From: Gordonia phthalatica
GTDB lineage: Bacteria; Actinomycetota; Actinomycetes; Mycobacteriales; Mycobacteriaceae
Length of the DNA stretch: 64,000 nt
Direction: 5' to 3'
Assembly (NCBI RefSeq): GCF_001305675.1
Contig: NZ_CP011853.1
Location: forward strand, 930,001 to 994,000
In this document: positions 33,186 to 42,281 of the stretch, one piece after another
Layout: each line of letters opens with the position of its first letter
Numbering within the stretch: the first letter of the stretch is position 1
Notes under the pieces: generated by a model
Told to the model about the DNA's origin: nothing
What the model saw: the letters and a program-made list of their open reading frames with translations, nothing else
The model's database searches: none
Made by a program: the position numbers and the translations under genes

Positions 33186-34883
33186 GTGGACAATGTCTTG
33201 GTGGAGATCCTGGGAATCATCGTCGTCTGCGTGCTGGCGGTCGCCGGAGCCAACCAGTTGGCACCACGTGTGCGGATCGCCGCACCGTTGCTGCTGGTGG
33301 CAGTCGGTGTCGCCGTGAGCTACTTCCCGGAGGTCCCGGACATCTCGGTGAATCCCGAGGTCATCCTCATCGGCGTGCTGCCGCCGCTGCTGTACGCTGC
33401 GGCCGTCGCGCTGCCCGCCATGGACTTCAAACGCGATTTTCAAGCGATCAGCGGACTGTCGATCGCCCTCGTCATCATCAGCGCCCTGCTCCTGGGCCTG
33501 TTCTTCATGTGGATCCTCCCCGACGCCGACTACGCCACCGGCGTCGCGCTCGGCGCCATCCTCAGCCCGACGGACGCCGTCGCCACCACCACCGTCAGAC
33601 GCGTCGGTGCACCTCAGCGACTGGTGACGGTCCTGTCGGGCGAGAGCCTGTTCAACGACGCCAGCGCCCTGGTGGTGCTGCGCGCGTCCATCGCGGCCAT
33701 GGCGACGAGCGTCTCCCTCATCGGCGTCGCCGTGTCGTTCGTCTGGGCCATCATCGCGGCCGTCGTCGTCGGCGGCCTGGTCGGCTTCGTCTTCGTCCGG
33801 ATCCGCGAGGGCGTGCCGAACGTCGTCGTCGCCACCGCGATCTCGTTCACCACCCCGTACATCGCCTACATCCCGACCGAGCTGATGGGCGCCTCCGGCC
33901 TGGTCGCCGCGGTCGCCGCGGGCCTCGTCACCGGCCGAGGATCGATCCGACGGCTCACCGCAGCCCACCGACAATCCGACCAGCAGACGTGGGCCACCGT
34001 CGAACTGCTCCTGGAAGGCGGCGTCTTCCTCCTCATGGGGCTGGAGCTGAAAGCCCTGGTCGGCGACGTGTGGGAGAGCAACGAGACGGTATGGCACGCG
34101 GTGTGGCCCGCCGCCATCGCCTTCGTGCTGCTGATGATCATCCGCCTCGGCGTGGTGATGACGCTGGTCGCGTGGATCGCACGGCGGTCGCGTCGCGTGA
34201 TCGCCCGCGAACCACTCCTGGAGCAGATGCAGGACCGACTCGGCGACGCCGAGGTCAGCGCCGACCGGATGACGCGGCGGTTCCAACGGCGCATCGACCG
34301 ACGCCTGGCCGACATCGATTACTACCGGACCACGTCGATCGGCGTCCGCGAAGGCTACGTGGTGGCCTGGGCGGGCATGCGCGGCGTCGTGACGCTGGCG
34401 GCAGCGCAGACCCTGCCCGCCGGGACCCCGTACCGCTCGCTGCTGGTTCTGATCGCCTTCGTCGTCGCCGCCGGATCACTGCTTCTGCAGGGCAGCACGC
34501 TGGGGTCGTTCATCAAACTGCTCAAGCTCCCCGATCACCGGGCCGACGCCGCCGACGAGCGACGTCGCCTGAACCGCGAGATGGTCGCCATCAGCGTGGA
34601 GGTCCTGCACGACCCGGTGGTGTGCTCGGACGGCATGCTGGCCCGCAACGTCCAGCAGATCCGCATGCTTGAGGACGACGACGACTTCGACGGCGACACC
34701 CTGGACCTTCGCCTGCACAACGCCGCCGAGATGCGCCGGGTCCGCCGGGTGATCATCGACCGGCAGCGTGTGGAGTTGATCGACCTGCGCGACCGCGGCG
34801 CCTACAGCTCCGAGGCGCTGACCCTGGCGCTGGCACGGCTCGACGCCGAGGAGATCAGCCTCGGAGCGCACGCTCCACGCTGA
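33186..34883 (+). CDS. CPA1-family Na+/H+ antiporter (NhaP-like)
   Basis: The 565-aa protein has about 12 membrane helices; the ion-site motif is ALGAILSPTDAVATTTV, and GESLFNDASALVV and WAGMRGVVTLAAAQTLP are conserved CPA1 segments. The last 100 residues form a charged cytosolic domain with RMLEDDDDFDGDTL. It exchanges Na+ or K+ for H+ at the plasma membrane. GTG 33186 is the most likely start; no ribosome site precedes it, so translation may be leaderless. A second antiporter type besides nhaA. Confidence 0.88.
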   Translation: MDNVLVEILGIIVVCVLAVAGANQLAPRVRIAAPLLLVAVGVAVSYFPEVPDISVNPEVILIGVLPPLLYAAAVALPAMDFKRDFQAISGLSIALVIISALLLGLFFMWILPDADYATGVALGAILSPTDAVATTTVRRVGAPQRLVTVLSGESLFNDASALVVLRASIAAMATSVSLIGVAVSFVWAIIAAVVVGGLVGFVFVRIREGVPNVVVATAISFTTPYIAYIPTELMGASGLVAAVAAGLVTGRGSIRRLTAAHRQSDQQTWATVELLLEGGVFLLMGLELKALVGDVWESNETVWHAVWPAAIAFVLLMIIRLGVVMTLVAWIARRSRRVIAREPLLEQMQDRLGDAEVSADRMTRRFQRRIDRRLADIDYYRTTSIGVREGYVVAWAGMRGVVTLAAAQTLPAGTPYRSLLVLIAFVVAAGSLLLQGSTLGSFIKLLKLPDHRADAADERRRLNREMVAISVEVLHDPVVCSDGMLARNVQQIRMLEDDDDFDGDTLDLRLHNAAEMRRVRRVIIDRQRVELIDLRDRGAYSSEALTLALARLDAEEISLGAHAPR

Positions 34884-34906
34884 GCTCGGACGCGGTCAGG
34901 ACGCGG

Positions 34907-35209
34907 TCAGGCGAAGAGGATCGTCGGCAGCACGCTGGTGAACCACAGCAGCGACAGGCCCAGCAGCAGCCAGAACGCGCCCTGCCACACCTGCCAGCGG
35001 CCGCCGGCGCGCGAGCTGCGGAAGGTGCGGGCTCCGGCGAGGACGGCCCCGAGGAGGACGACGCCCAGTGACGCACCCATGAGCGCCTTGGTGACACCGA
35101 TGCTGTCGACCGTCCCGGCGCCGATCGCGCACAGGAAGCCGAGGCCCAATGTGACGGCGACGTGGATCGCCGCGGGCCGGAACTCGCGCGACGAGAAGAT
35201 TGCCGACAT
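34907..35209 (-). CDS. Small membrane protein (100 aa)
   Basis: The protein has three membrane helices: AAIHVAVTLGLGFLCAIGAG, KALMGASLGVVLLGAVLAG and WQGAFWLLLGLSLLWFTSVL, with a short charged loop (RTFRSSRAGGRWQV). I do not recognise the family. ATG 35209 has AGGAG 8 bases upstream. It is convergent with the antiporter (23-bp gap) and divergent from the universal stress protein gene. Confidence 0.65.
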   Translation of the reverse strand: MSAIFSSREFRPAAIHVAVTLGLGFLCAIGAGTVDSIGVTKALMGASLGVVLLGAVLAGARTFRSSRAGGRWQVWQGAFWLLLGLSLLWFTSVLPTILFA

Positions 35210-35382
35210 CACTGGTACTCCTGAATCCGGGAACTGTTTAGGTATGGCTTCATTGTACGGATCGAGACACAAGGGTCGTCGTACCGATGCACACTGAAGG
35301 CTCTTGATGAACAATGGAATTGAGGCTTACTACGGGCGCGGGGATGCGCGTACCGGGCCGGTGTGAAGGAGAGAGTCGCAAT

Positions 35383-36249
35383 ATGAGCCTGATTCTGGTC
35401 GGCGTCGACGGATCGCCTGAATCGACCAACGCGGTTCGGTGGGCGGCCGCTGCAGCTGCGGCTGAGAACCTCGACCTCAAGATCGTTGCTGCGTACAGCT
35501 CTACGACGAGCGATTACGCACCCGGTCTGGTCATTCCTCAGGACGTGATCGACGCGATTCGCAGTGAGTCCACCGGGTTCGTTCAGGACGCCGCGGCCGT
35601 CGCCCGCGAAGTGGCGCCGGATGTGAAGCTGAACGGTTCGATCGTCGAGGGTGATGCTGCCCGCGTGCTCCTGGAACTGGGGGAGAACGCCCACATGACG
35701 GTGCTCGGCACCCGTGGACTCAGCAGCGTGAAGGGGCTGTTCCTCGGTTCGGTGAGCACCAGCGTGGCCGCGCATTCCAAGGGCCGTGTCGTGATCGTGC
35801 CCGGCGGCGCGCTGGGCGGCGACGGCCCCGTCGTCGTCGGCGTGGACGACTCCAAGGTCAGTGACCCCGCTGTCGCCGAGGCCTACCGTCAGGCCGATCT
35901 GCGCGGCAAGAAGCTCGTCGCCGTGCACACCTGGACGCCGCTCGACGCCGACGCCCTCCACGGCTTCGGGCTCGACGCCGCGGAGATCGACGAGATGTCG
36001 CAGCAGGCCGTCGAGGCCGTCGCCGAGCGCATGGCAGGCTACGGCGAGGACTACCCCGACGTGGAGGTGGAGCGCGTGGTGGTTCCGGAGGAGCCCGCCA
36101 AGGCCATCCTCGACGCCGCGGGCGACACCGCCTCGCTGATCGTGATGGGCAGCCGCGGTCGCGGTGGCTTCACCGGTCTGCTTCTCGGCTCGCGCAGCCA
36201 GAAGGTGCTGCACCACGCGCACGTTCCGGTGATGATCGCCCGCCGCTGA
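35383..36249 (+). CDS. Universal stress protein, two UspA domains
   Basis: The 288-aa protein has two tandem Usp domains. The first begins SLILVGVDGSPESTNAVRWA and contains the ATP-binding loop VLGTRGLSSVKGLFLGSVST; the second begins PVVVGVDDSKVSDPAV and contains IVMGSRGRGGFTGLLLGSRS (G-2x-G-9x-G-S/T). Such proteins in actinobacteria bind ATP and respond to hypoxia or stress. ATG 35383 follows GAAGGAGAG at about 9 bases. A stem-loop follows. Confidence 0.92.
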   Translation: MSLILVGVDGSPESTNAVRWAAAAAAAENLDLKIVAAYSSTTSDYAPGLVIPQDVIDAIRSESTGFVQDAAAVAREVAPDVKLNGSIVEGDAARVLLELGENAHMTVLGTRGLSSVKGLFLGSVSTSVAAHSKGRVVIVPGGALGGDGPVVVGVDDSKVSDPAVAEAYRQADLRGKKLVAVHTWTPLDADALHGFGLDAAEIDEMSQQAVEAVAERMAGYGEDYPDVEVERVVVPEEPAKAILDAAGDTASLIVMGSRGRGGFTGLLLGSRSQKVLHHAHVPVMIARR

Positions 36250-36258
36250 CTCACCTGC

Positions 36259-36307
36259 CTTACTCCGTATCCGTCGACCACCCAGCGGTCGAAAGATACG
36301 GAGTAAG
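36259..36307 (+). terminator. Stem-loop after the universal stress protein gene
   Basis: Perfect 13-bp arms CTTACTCCGTATC / GATACGGAGTAAG enclose an inner CGACC/GGTCG stem. It lies between the stress protein and the MFS gene; no T-run follows. Confidence 0.65.
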
Positions 36308-36342
36308 TGCATTTCGGGGTGGCTCGATACTCTGAATCCACA

Positions 36343-37533
36343 ATGAAGAACCTCCCTCGCGGGCTGTGGATCCTGCTGATCGCCAACGCGGTCATCGCTC
36401 TCGGATACGGCCTGGTCGCCCCGGCGCTCCCGATCTTCGCCAAGACCTTCGACGTGTCGACCGCGGCCGCAGGCTTCGTCGTCTCGGCGTTCGCTCTGAT
36501 GCGCCTGCTGTTCGCGCCCGCGGGCGGTCGTCTGGTGACGATCCTCGGGGAACGCAAGATCTATCTGACCGGCCTGCTGATCGTCGCAGTCAGCACCGCG
36601 GCCTGCGCCTTCGCGCAGAGCTACTGGCAGCTGCTGGTCTTCCGCGCGGCCGGCGGCATCGGGTCGACCATGTTCACCGTCTCGGCGATGGCACTGCTGA
36701 TCCGACTGTCTCCGCAGGAGGTCCGCGGCCGCGCGTCCGGCTACTTCTCGGCGGGTTTCCTGGTCGGCAACCTGACCGGTCCGCTGATCGGCGCCGCCCT
36801 GGTCGAGTACGGTCTGCGCCTGCCGTTCGTCGTCTACGCCATCGCGCTGCTGATCGCCGCGGCCGTCGTCGCCGGCTTCATGCCGCCTCCGCCCGACCAG
36901 ACCGCAGCGGCGACTGACGACGAGACCGAACTGCCGTCGGCACCGGAGTTCTTCGCCTCCCTCAAGACCGCCGAGTACCGCGCGATCCTCACCTCCAACT
37001 TCGCGCAGGGCTGGGCGTCGATGGGCGTCCGCGTGGCGCTGGTGCCGCTGTTCGTGGAGGAGGGCCTGAACCGCGGAACCGGCTGGGCCGGCGTCATCCT
37101 GGCCTGCTACGCGGCGGGCAACATGGCAGCCATCCTGATCTCGGGTCGCCTCTCGGACCGGTACGGGCGTCGGGCCGTGATGCTCCCCGGCCTGATCGTC
37201 GCCGCGGCGGGCACCCTGCCGCTCGGTTTCTCGCCGAACATCTGGGTGGCGCTGGCGTTGACCGCGGTCGCCGGTGTCGGCTCCGGGCTCTTCGCGCCCA
37301 CCCACCAGGCGGCGCTCGGCGACATGCTCGCAGGCCGTCGACGCGGCGGGTCCGCGCTCGCGGCGTACGGGATGGCGTCCGACGTCGGCGCCGTCTCCGG
37401 TCCCATCATCACCGGGCTCGTGGCCGACGCCGTCGGCTACGGCGCCGCATTCGTCGTCACCGGCGTCGTGGTGCTGGTGGCGCTCGCGATGTGGTTGTCG
37501 GTGCGTGGCGCGGTGCTGCAATCCGCGAGCTGA
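36343..37533 (+). CDS. MFS drug-type efflux transporter
   Basis: The 396-aa protein has 12 predicted helices. The first is LWILLIANAVIALGYGLVAPALP, and the loop ALMRLLFAPAGGRLVTILGERK is the MFS motif A between helices 2 and 3; a second copy GRLSDRYGRRAVM lies in the C-terminal half. It fits the DHA1 drug:H+ antiporter group; the substrate is unknown. ATG 36343 precedes the first helix directly; the in-frame GTG at 36307 falls in the upstream stem-loop. It converges with pmt with a 10-bp gap. Confidence 0.88.
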   Translation: MKNLPRGLWILLIANAVIALGYGLVAPALPIFAKTFDVSTAAAGFVVSAFALMRLLFAPAGGRLVTILGERKIYLTGLLIVAVSTAACAFAQSYWQLLVFRAAGGIGSTMFTVSAMALLIRLSPQEVRGRASGYFSAGFLVGNLTGPLIGAALVEYGLRLPFVVYAIALLIAAAVVAGFMPPPPDQTAAATDDETELPSAPEFFASLKTAEYRAILTSNFAQGWASMGVRVALVPLFVEEGLNRGTGWAGVILACYAAGNMAAILISGRLSDRYGRRAVMLPGLIVAAAGTLPLGFSPNIWVALALTAVAGVGSGLFAPTHQAALGDMLAGRRRGGSALAAYGMASDVGAVSGPIITGLVADAVGYGAAFVVTGVVVLVALAMWLSVRGAVLQSAS

Positions 37534-37543
37534 GCGCGAACGG

Positions 37544-39118
37544 CTACGACCAGCTCGGCAACCAGATCTGCTGACCCCACTCGGCGTTGGAGATCGGGGC
37601 GCCGACGAGGACCGGCCACAGCCACACGAAGTTCGCGATCACCAACGCCACGTAGATCGCGATCGCGAGGACGCTGAGCAGTCGTCTCTCCGACTGCGCA
37701 CCGCGTGGGGCGGCCCGCAGCAGATCGCCGCAGGCCAGAGCCAAGCCCATCACCAGGAACGGCGCCATCGCGGTGGCGTAGAAGAAGTACATCTGGCGGT
37801 CGATGTCGCCGAACCAGGGGAGCACTCCGGCGCCGTACGCCACCAGAACGGCCACGTAACGCCAGTCGCGCCGGGAGACGATCCGCCACAGCCCCCACAC
37901 GACCATCGGCACCGCGAGCCACCACAGGGCGGGCGTGCCGATCAGCATCTGCGCGCGGACGCAGTCGGAGCCGCCGCACTGGTCGGGCCCATACGAGATG
38001 GCGTACAGCATCGGCCGCAGCCCCATCGGCCACGTCCACGGCTTGGACTCCCACGGATGGTGATTGCCCGCTGCGTTGGTGAGCCCGGCGTGGAACTCCA
38101 GGATCCCGGATTCGTAGTACCAGAACGAGCGCATCGCGTTGCCGACCCACGACCACGTGCCGTCGGTGCCGATCTTCTCGCCCGTCGCATACCGGTACAC
38201 CGACGTCTCGGAGGCGAACCACGGCGCGAAGGTCGCCACGTACATGACGAACGGCATCACTGCGAGCGACGATGCCGACGGGACCACGTCGCGCCGCAGC
38301 ACCCCCAGCCACGGGCGCTGCACGTGGTACGCCTTGCGGGTAGCGACGTCGAAGCCGAGGGAGAGCAGGGTGAAAGCGACGACGAAGTACGCGCCCGACC
38401 ACTTGGTGCCGCAGGCCAGGCCGAGCATGACGCCCGCAGTGAACCGATACCAGCGGAAGCCGAAGCGCGGTCCGAACGGGGAGTCGCCGACCCGGCCCTC
38501 CTCCCACACGCGGTGCATGCGGCGCCGCATCTGATCGCGGTCGGAGATCAGGGCAGCGAAGGCCAGGGTGACGAACAGGATCTGGAAGATGTCGAGCATG
38601 CCCATGCGGGACTGCACGAACAGCACACCCTCGCAGATGGCGAAGACACCGGCGATGGCGCCGATCAACGTGGAGCGGGCGAGCCGTCGCACGGTGAGGT
38701 AGATCGCGAGAACGATGATCACCCCCGACACCGCGGACATGAACCGCCAGCCGACCGGGTTGTATCCGAACATCCACTCGCTGATCGCCAGCATCCACTT
38801 GCCGACCGGCGGATGCACCACCAGGCCGTACGCCGGGTTGTCCTCGATGAAGTTGTCGCCGGTCAGGACCTGCCAGCCCTGCGGCACGTAGTGCTTCTCG
38901 TCGAAGACGGGCGTGCCCTTGTCGGTGGGGTTCGAGAGGTCCCAGAAGCGAGTGGCGACGGCGATCAGGACCAGCACGGCCCCGACGATGGTGCCGCGCA
39001 GACGGTCGGTGGCGCCGAACACCGGTTCGGGGACCTGCGGACCGGGTGCCGTGCCCAAGTCTTCGGTGAGCGCGCGGTCTTCGACGGTCGCGCGATCGAT
39101 GGAGGGGGCAGGGGTCAC
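37544..39118 (-). CDS. pmt: Protein O-mannosyltransferase Pmt
   Basis: The GT39 enzyme adds mannose from polyprenyl-phosphate mannose to Ser/Thr of secreted proteins during Sec export. The 524-aa protein has about 11 helices; the first extracytoplasmic loop contains TPVFDEKHYVPQGW with the essential Asp-Glu, and GYNPVGWRFMSAVSG and VQSRMGMLDIFQILF follow. It is the Rv1002c orthologue, divergent from rsmI as in M. tuberculosis. The start is GTG 39118. Confidence 0.93.
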   Translation of the reverse strand: MTPAPSIDRATVEDRALTEDLGTAPGPQVPEPVFGATDRLRGTIVGAVLVLIAVATRFWDLSNPTDKGTPVFDEKHYVPQGWQVLTGDNFIEDNPAYGLVVHPPVGKWMLAISEWMFGYNPVGWRFMSAVSGVIIVLAIYLTVRRLARSTLIGAIAGVFAICEGVLFVQSRMGMLDIFQILFVTLAFAALISDRDQMRRRMHRVWEEGRVGDSPFGPRFGFRWYRFTAGVMLGLACGTKWSGAYFVVAFTLLSLGFDVATRKAYHVQRPWLGVLRRDVVPSASSLAVMPFVMYVATFAPWFASETSVYRYATGEKIGTDGTWSWVGNAMRSFWYYESGILEFHAGLTNAAGNHHPWESKPWTWPMGLRPMLYAISYGPDQCGGSDCVRAQMLIGTPALWWLAVPMVVWGLWRIVSRRDWRYVAVLVAYGAGVLPWFGDIDRQMYFFYATAMAPFLVMGLALACGDLLRAAPRGAQSERRLLSVLAIAIYVALVIANFVWLWPVLVGAPISNAEWGQQIWLPSWS

Positions 39119-39153
39119 CTGAGCGATGGTAGCCGGATCAGTAGTCTGAGTCG

Positions 39154-40029
39154 GTGACCAGTAGTGACCCGGAGGCCAGTGGCGGGCCCGGCGCCGGACG
39201 CCTCGTTCTGGCGGGAACGCCGATGGGACAGCCGGACGACGCCTCGCCCCGCCTGCGCGAAGCCCTCGGTTCGGCCGACATCGTCGCCGCCGAAGACACT
39301 CGTCGCACCCGCGGACTCGCCGCAGCGCTCGGCGTCGAGATCACCGGGCGCGTCCTCAGCTACTACGACCAGGTGGAGGCCGCACGCACCCCCGGTCTGG
39401 TCCGAGCCATCTCCGACGGGGCCGTCGTCCTCCTGGTGACCGACGCGGGCATGCCGTCGGTCAGCGATCCCGGCTACCGGCTCGTCGTGGCCTGCGCGGA
39501 GGCGGACCTCCCGATGACCTGCCTGCCCGGTCCGTCGGCCGTCACCACCGCGCTCGCCCTGTCGGCGATGCCGTCCGAACGGTTCTGCTTCGACGGCTTC
39601 GCCCCGCGCAAGTCCGGAGCCCGCCAGGACTGGCTCGCCGAACTGCGCACCCAGCCGCGGACCGTCGTCTTCTTCGAATCACCGCACCGGCTGGCGCAGA
39701 CCCTCGCCGACGCGGCCGCCGTGCTGGGGGAGGGCCGTCGTGCCGCCGTCTGTCGCGAACTGACCAAGACCTACGAGGAGGTCAAGCGCGGCACGCTCGC
39801 CGAGTTGGCCGCGTGGGCGGCCGACGGCGTGAAGGGCGAGATCACCGTCGTCCTGGCCGGTGCCCCGGCCGTCGACGAGACCGTGTCGATCGACGACGTC
39901 GCCGCCCGCGCCCAGGAACTCGCCGACAGCGGCGTCCGTCTCAAGGAGGCGTGCGCGCAGGCCGCTGCCGGAACCCCGTTCTCCCGCCGCGACGTGTACC
40001 AGGCCGTCCTCGAGGCGCGAGCCGAATGA
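39154..40029 (+). CDS. rsmI: 16S rRNA (cytidine-1402-2'-O) methyltransferase RsmI
   Basis: RsmI methylates the ribose of C1402 of 16S rRNA using SAM. The 291-aa protein has the tetrapyrrole-methylase fold: RLVLAGTPMGQPDDASPR, AAEDTRRTRGLAAALGV, VLLVTDAGMPSVSDPGYRLV and PGPSAVTTALALS. The usual 'GTPIGNLxD' reads GTPMGQPDD. GTG 39154 lies 35 bp from the divergent pmt. The TDT transporter overlaps its stop (ATGA). Confidence 0.94.
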   Translation: MTSSDPEASGGPGAGRLVLAGTPMGQPDDASPRLREALGSADIVAAEDTRRTRGLAAALGVEITGRVLSYYDQVEAARTPGLVRAISDGAVVLLVTDAGMPSVSDPGYRLVVACAEADLPMTCLPGPSAVTTALALSAMPSERFCFDGFAPRKSGARQDWLAELRTQPRTVVFFESPHRLAQTLADAAAVLGEGRRAAVCRELTKTYEEVKRGTLAELAAWAADGVKGEITVVLAGAPAVDETVSIDDVAARAQELADSGVRLKEACAQAAAGTPFSRRDVYQAVLEARAE

Positions 40030-41093
40030 AGCTCGTACCGACCGGCGTGCTGGGCGACTCGATCCTCGGTCTCAACCCGGCCTACTTCGGCATGGTCATG
40101 GCCACCGGCATCGTGTCGATCGCCGCGAGCATCGAGCAGTGGCATGAACTGTCGGTGGCCCTGCTGTGGGTGTCGATCGTGTCGTACGCGGCGCTGGTGG
40201 TCCTGAACCTGCTCCGCCTGATCTACTTCCGCGAGAACGTCGCCCGCGACCTGCGGGTCCCCAACCGGACCTTCGGCTTCTTCACCATCGTCGCGGGCAC
40301 CGGCGTCGTCGGCGCCCGGCTGGTGATGGACGGACACGTCACCGTCGCGATGGTCCTGCTCGGCCTCAACGCGGCACTGTGGTTGATCTTCGGGTACGTC
40401 CTGCCGCCGCTGGCCTTCACCGTCCGCGGCGGACTCCCGCGTCTGGAACGGGCCGACGGCACCTGGTTCCTGTGGGTGGTCGCCACCCAGTCGGTCGCCG
40501 TCCTCAGCGCCGCCATCCAGCCGCACGTCACCGCGGGACGGACCGAGCTGGCGCTGCTCGCCGTGTTCTGCTGGGCCGTCGGCGTCTTCCTCTATATGGC
40601 GGTCGCACTGTTCGTGGCCTTCCGGGTGTTCATGTACCACCCGAAACCCGGTCAGCTCAGCGGCGCCTACTGGATCGCCATGGGCGCCACCGCCATCACG
40701 GTCGTCGCCGGCGCGAACATCGCGACCATGGTCGACGTGCCCATCCTGCGCATCACCCGCGAGACGATCGAAGCGGTGTCGCTGTTCTTCTGGGCGTTCG
40801 GCACCTGGTTGATCCCGCCGCTGGTCTTCGCCGGTTACTGGCGGCACGGCATCCACAAGGTGTCCCTGCGCTACGACATCTCGTTCTGGTCCATCGTGTT
40901 CCCGCTGGGAATGTACGGTGTCGGCTGCCACCAGCTCGGCATGGTCAACAAGATGCCGATCCTCGACGCTGTGGGCCACGTGGAGATCTGGGTCGCCGTC
41001 GCCGCGTGGGCGCTGACCTTCGCCGGCTTCCTCGCCAAGGTCTTCGGCTGGAGCAGGACCGCCGCCGACGGCTACCGGTCGCGGCTCGGCTGA
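40026..41093 (+). CDS. TDT/TehA-family (SLAC1-like) transporter
   Basis: The 355-aa protein has ten predicted helices, starting LNPAYFGMVMATGIVSIAAS, a typical TehA/C4-dicarboxylate (TDT) start. Further helices include FFTIVAGTGVVGARLVM, VFLYMAVALFVAFRVFM and SIVFPLGMYGVGCHQLG. The family carries tellurite, malate or other anions; the substrate is not predictable. The ATG overlaps the rsmI stop by four bases, so the two are co-translated, and it ends 11 bp from the convergent pabB. Confidence 0.85.
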   Translation: MKLVPTGVLGDSILGLNPAYFGMVMATGIVSIAASIEQWHELSVALLWVSIVSYAALVVLNLLRLIYFRENVARDLRVPNRTFGFFTIVAGTGVVGARLVMDGHVTVAMVLLGLNAALWLIFGYVLPPLAFTVRGGLPRLERADGTWFLWVVATQSVAVLSAAIQPHVTAGRTELALLAVFCWAVGVFLYMAVALFVAFRVFMYHPKPGQLSGAYWIAMGATAITVVAGANIATMVDVPILRITRETIEAVSLFFWAFGTWLIPPLVFAGYWRHGIHKVSLRYDISFWSIVFPLGMYGVGCHQLGMVNKMPILDAVGHVEIWVAVAAWALTFAGFLAKVFGWSRTAADGYRSRLG

Positions 41094-41104
41094 AAGACCG
41101 CGAT

Positions 41105-42271
41105 CTAGCGCGGCTGAAAGCCGACGATCGACGCGGCCTTGTCCAGGCACTCCTGCCATTCGGCGGCCGGATCAGAGTCGATCGTGATGCCGCCGCCGAC
41201 GCCTAGGGTCAGGGTGTTGTCGCCGGTCACGGCGACGGTGCGGATGGCGACGTTCAAGTCCAGCAGTCCGTCGGGCCCCGCGATGCCGACCGCACCGCAG
41301 TAGACGCCGCGCGCGTCCGCCTCCCATCCCGCGAGGAGTTCCTGCGCGCGGATCTTCGGCGTCCCGGTCACCGATGCGGGCGGGAAGGTCGCGTCGAGCA
41401 GCGCCGTGTTGCCGACGCCGTCGGCCAGCTCGGCGGCCACCGTCGACACCAGATGCCACACGCCCGGTGCGCCGACCACCGTCAGCAGATCGGGTACCGT
41501 GACGGCACCGACCCGGGCCACCCTCCCGAGATCGTTGCGGACCAGGTCGACGATCATCACGTTCTCGGCGACGTCCTTGGTCGACGCCGCCAGCAACGCG
41601 GGATCGGCGGCCGCGGGCAGGGTGCCCTTGATGGGTGACGACGTGACCCGGCCGCCGCGTCGATCGAGGAACGACTCCGGGCTGAAACTCGCGATCGCAC
41701 CCCACGCGCCCGACAGCCACGCCGACTTGGCGGGGGCCGTCGCGGCGGCGATGTCGGAGAAGAAGTCGAGCGGACGGCCGTGGAGTGTGCCGCGGAACCG
41801 GGTGCACACGCACGCCTGATAGACCTCGCCCGCGGCGATGGCGTCGCGGCACTCCTGCACCGCGTGCACGTGCTGGTCGCGGTCGGGGACGGTCCAGTCG
41901 GCGTGCCAGTCGCCGCGGTGCACGTGCGCGGTCAGCGCGTCGGTCACCCAGTCGGGCTGTGGGGCGCCCGTCGCGCTGGTCCACCGCCAGGCACCGTCGA
42001 CCAGCCGCAGGATGCCGTCGGTACGACCGCCCACCGTCGCGGGCAGCGGCGACTCGTCGACGCGGACCGGGAAGCTCAGAGCACCGAACCAGAAGTCGTC
42101 CGGGCGGTCGAGCGGCGGAGTGCCTGCCGTCAGCCGGATCGACGGCGCGATGACCGCGTCGGCGTCGGCCCAGTCGCCGATCAGCGCGGCGGGACCGGGG
42201 ACGCCGCGGTCCCGCGCGGCACGATCGAGGGCGTGCAGGACGTCGAGCGCCGACGCGGCGTCGCCCGTCAT
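41105..42271 (-). CDS. pabB: Aminodeoxychorismate synthase component I PabB
   Basis: PabB converts chorismate with ammonia to aminodeoxychorismate for folate synthesis. The 388-aa protein has the chorismate-binding domain: QECRDAIAAGEVYQACVCTRF, FLDRRGGRVTSSPIKGTLPA, ENVMIVDLVRNDLGRVARVG and FPPASVTGTPKIRAQEL. The Lys in PIKG and ASVTGTPK patterns fit PabB rather than TrpE by context and length. It lies 10 bp after metG on the same strand and matches Rv1005c. Confidence 0.9.
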   Translation of the reverse strand: MTGDAASALDVLHALDRAARDRGVPGPAALIGDWADADAVIAPSIRLTAGTPPLDRPDDFWFGALSFPVRVDESPLPATVGGRTDGILRLVDGAWRWTSATGAPQPDWVTDALTAHVHRGDWHADWTVPDRDQHVHAVQECRDAIAAGEVYQACVCTRFRGTLHGRPLDFFSDIAAATAPAKSAWLSGAWGAIASFSPESFLDRRGGRVTSSPIKGTLPAAADPALLAASTKDVAENVMIVDLVRNDLGRVARVGAVTVPDLLTVVGAPGVWHLVSTVAAELADGVGNTALLDATFPPASVTGTPKIRAQELLAGWEADARGVYCGAVGIAGPDGLLDLNVAIRTVAVTGDNTLTLGVGGGITIDSDPAAEWQECLDKAASIVGFQPR

Positions 42272-42281
42272 GCCTCGACGA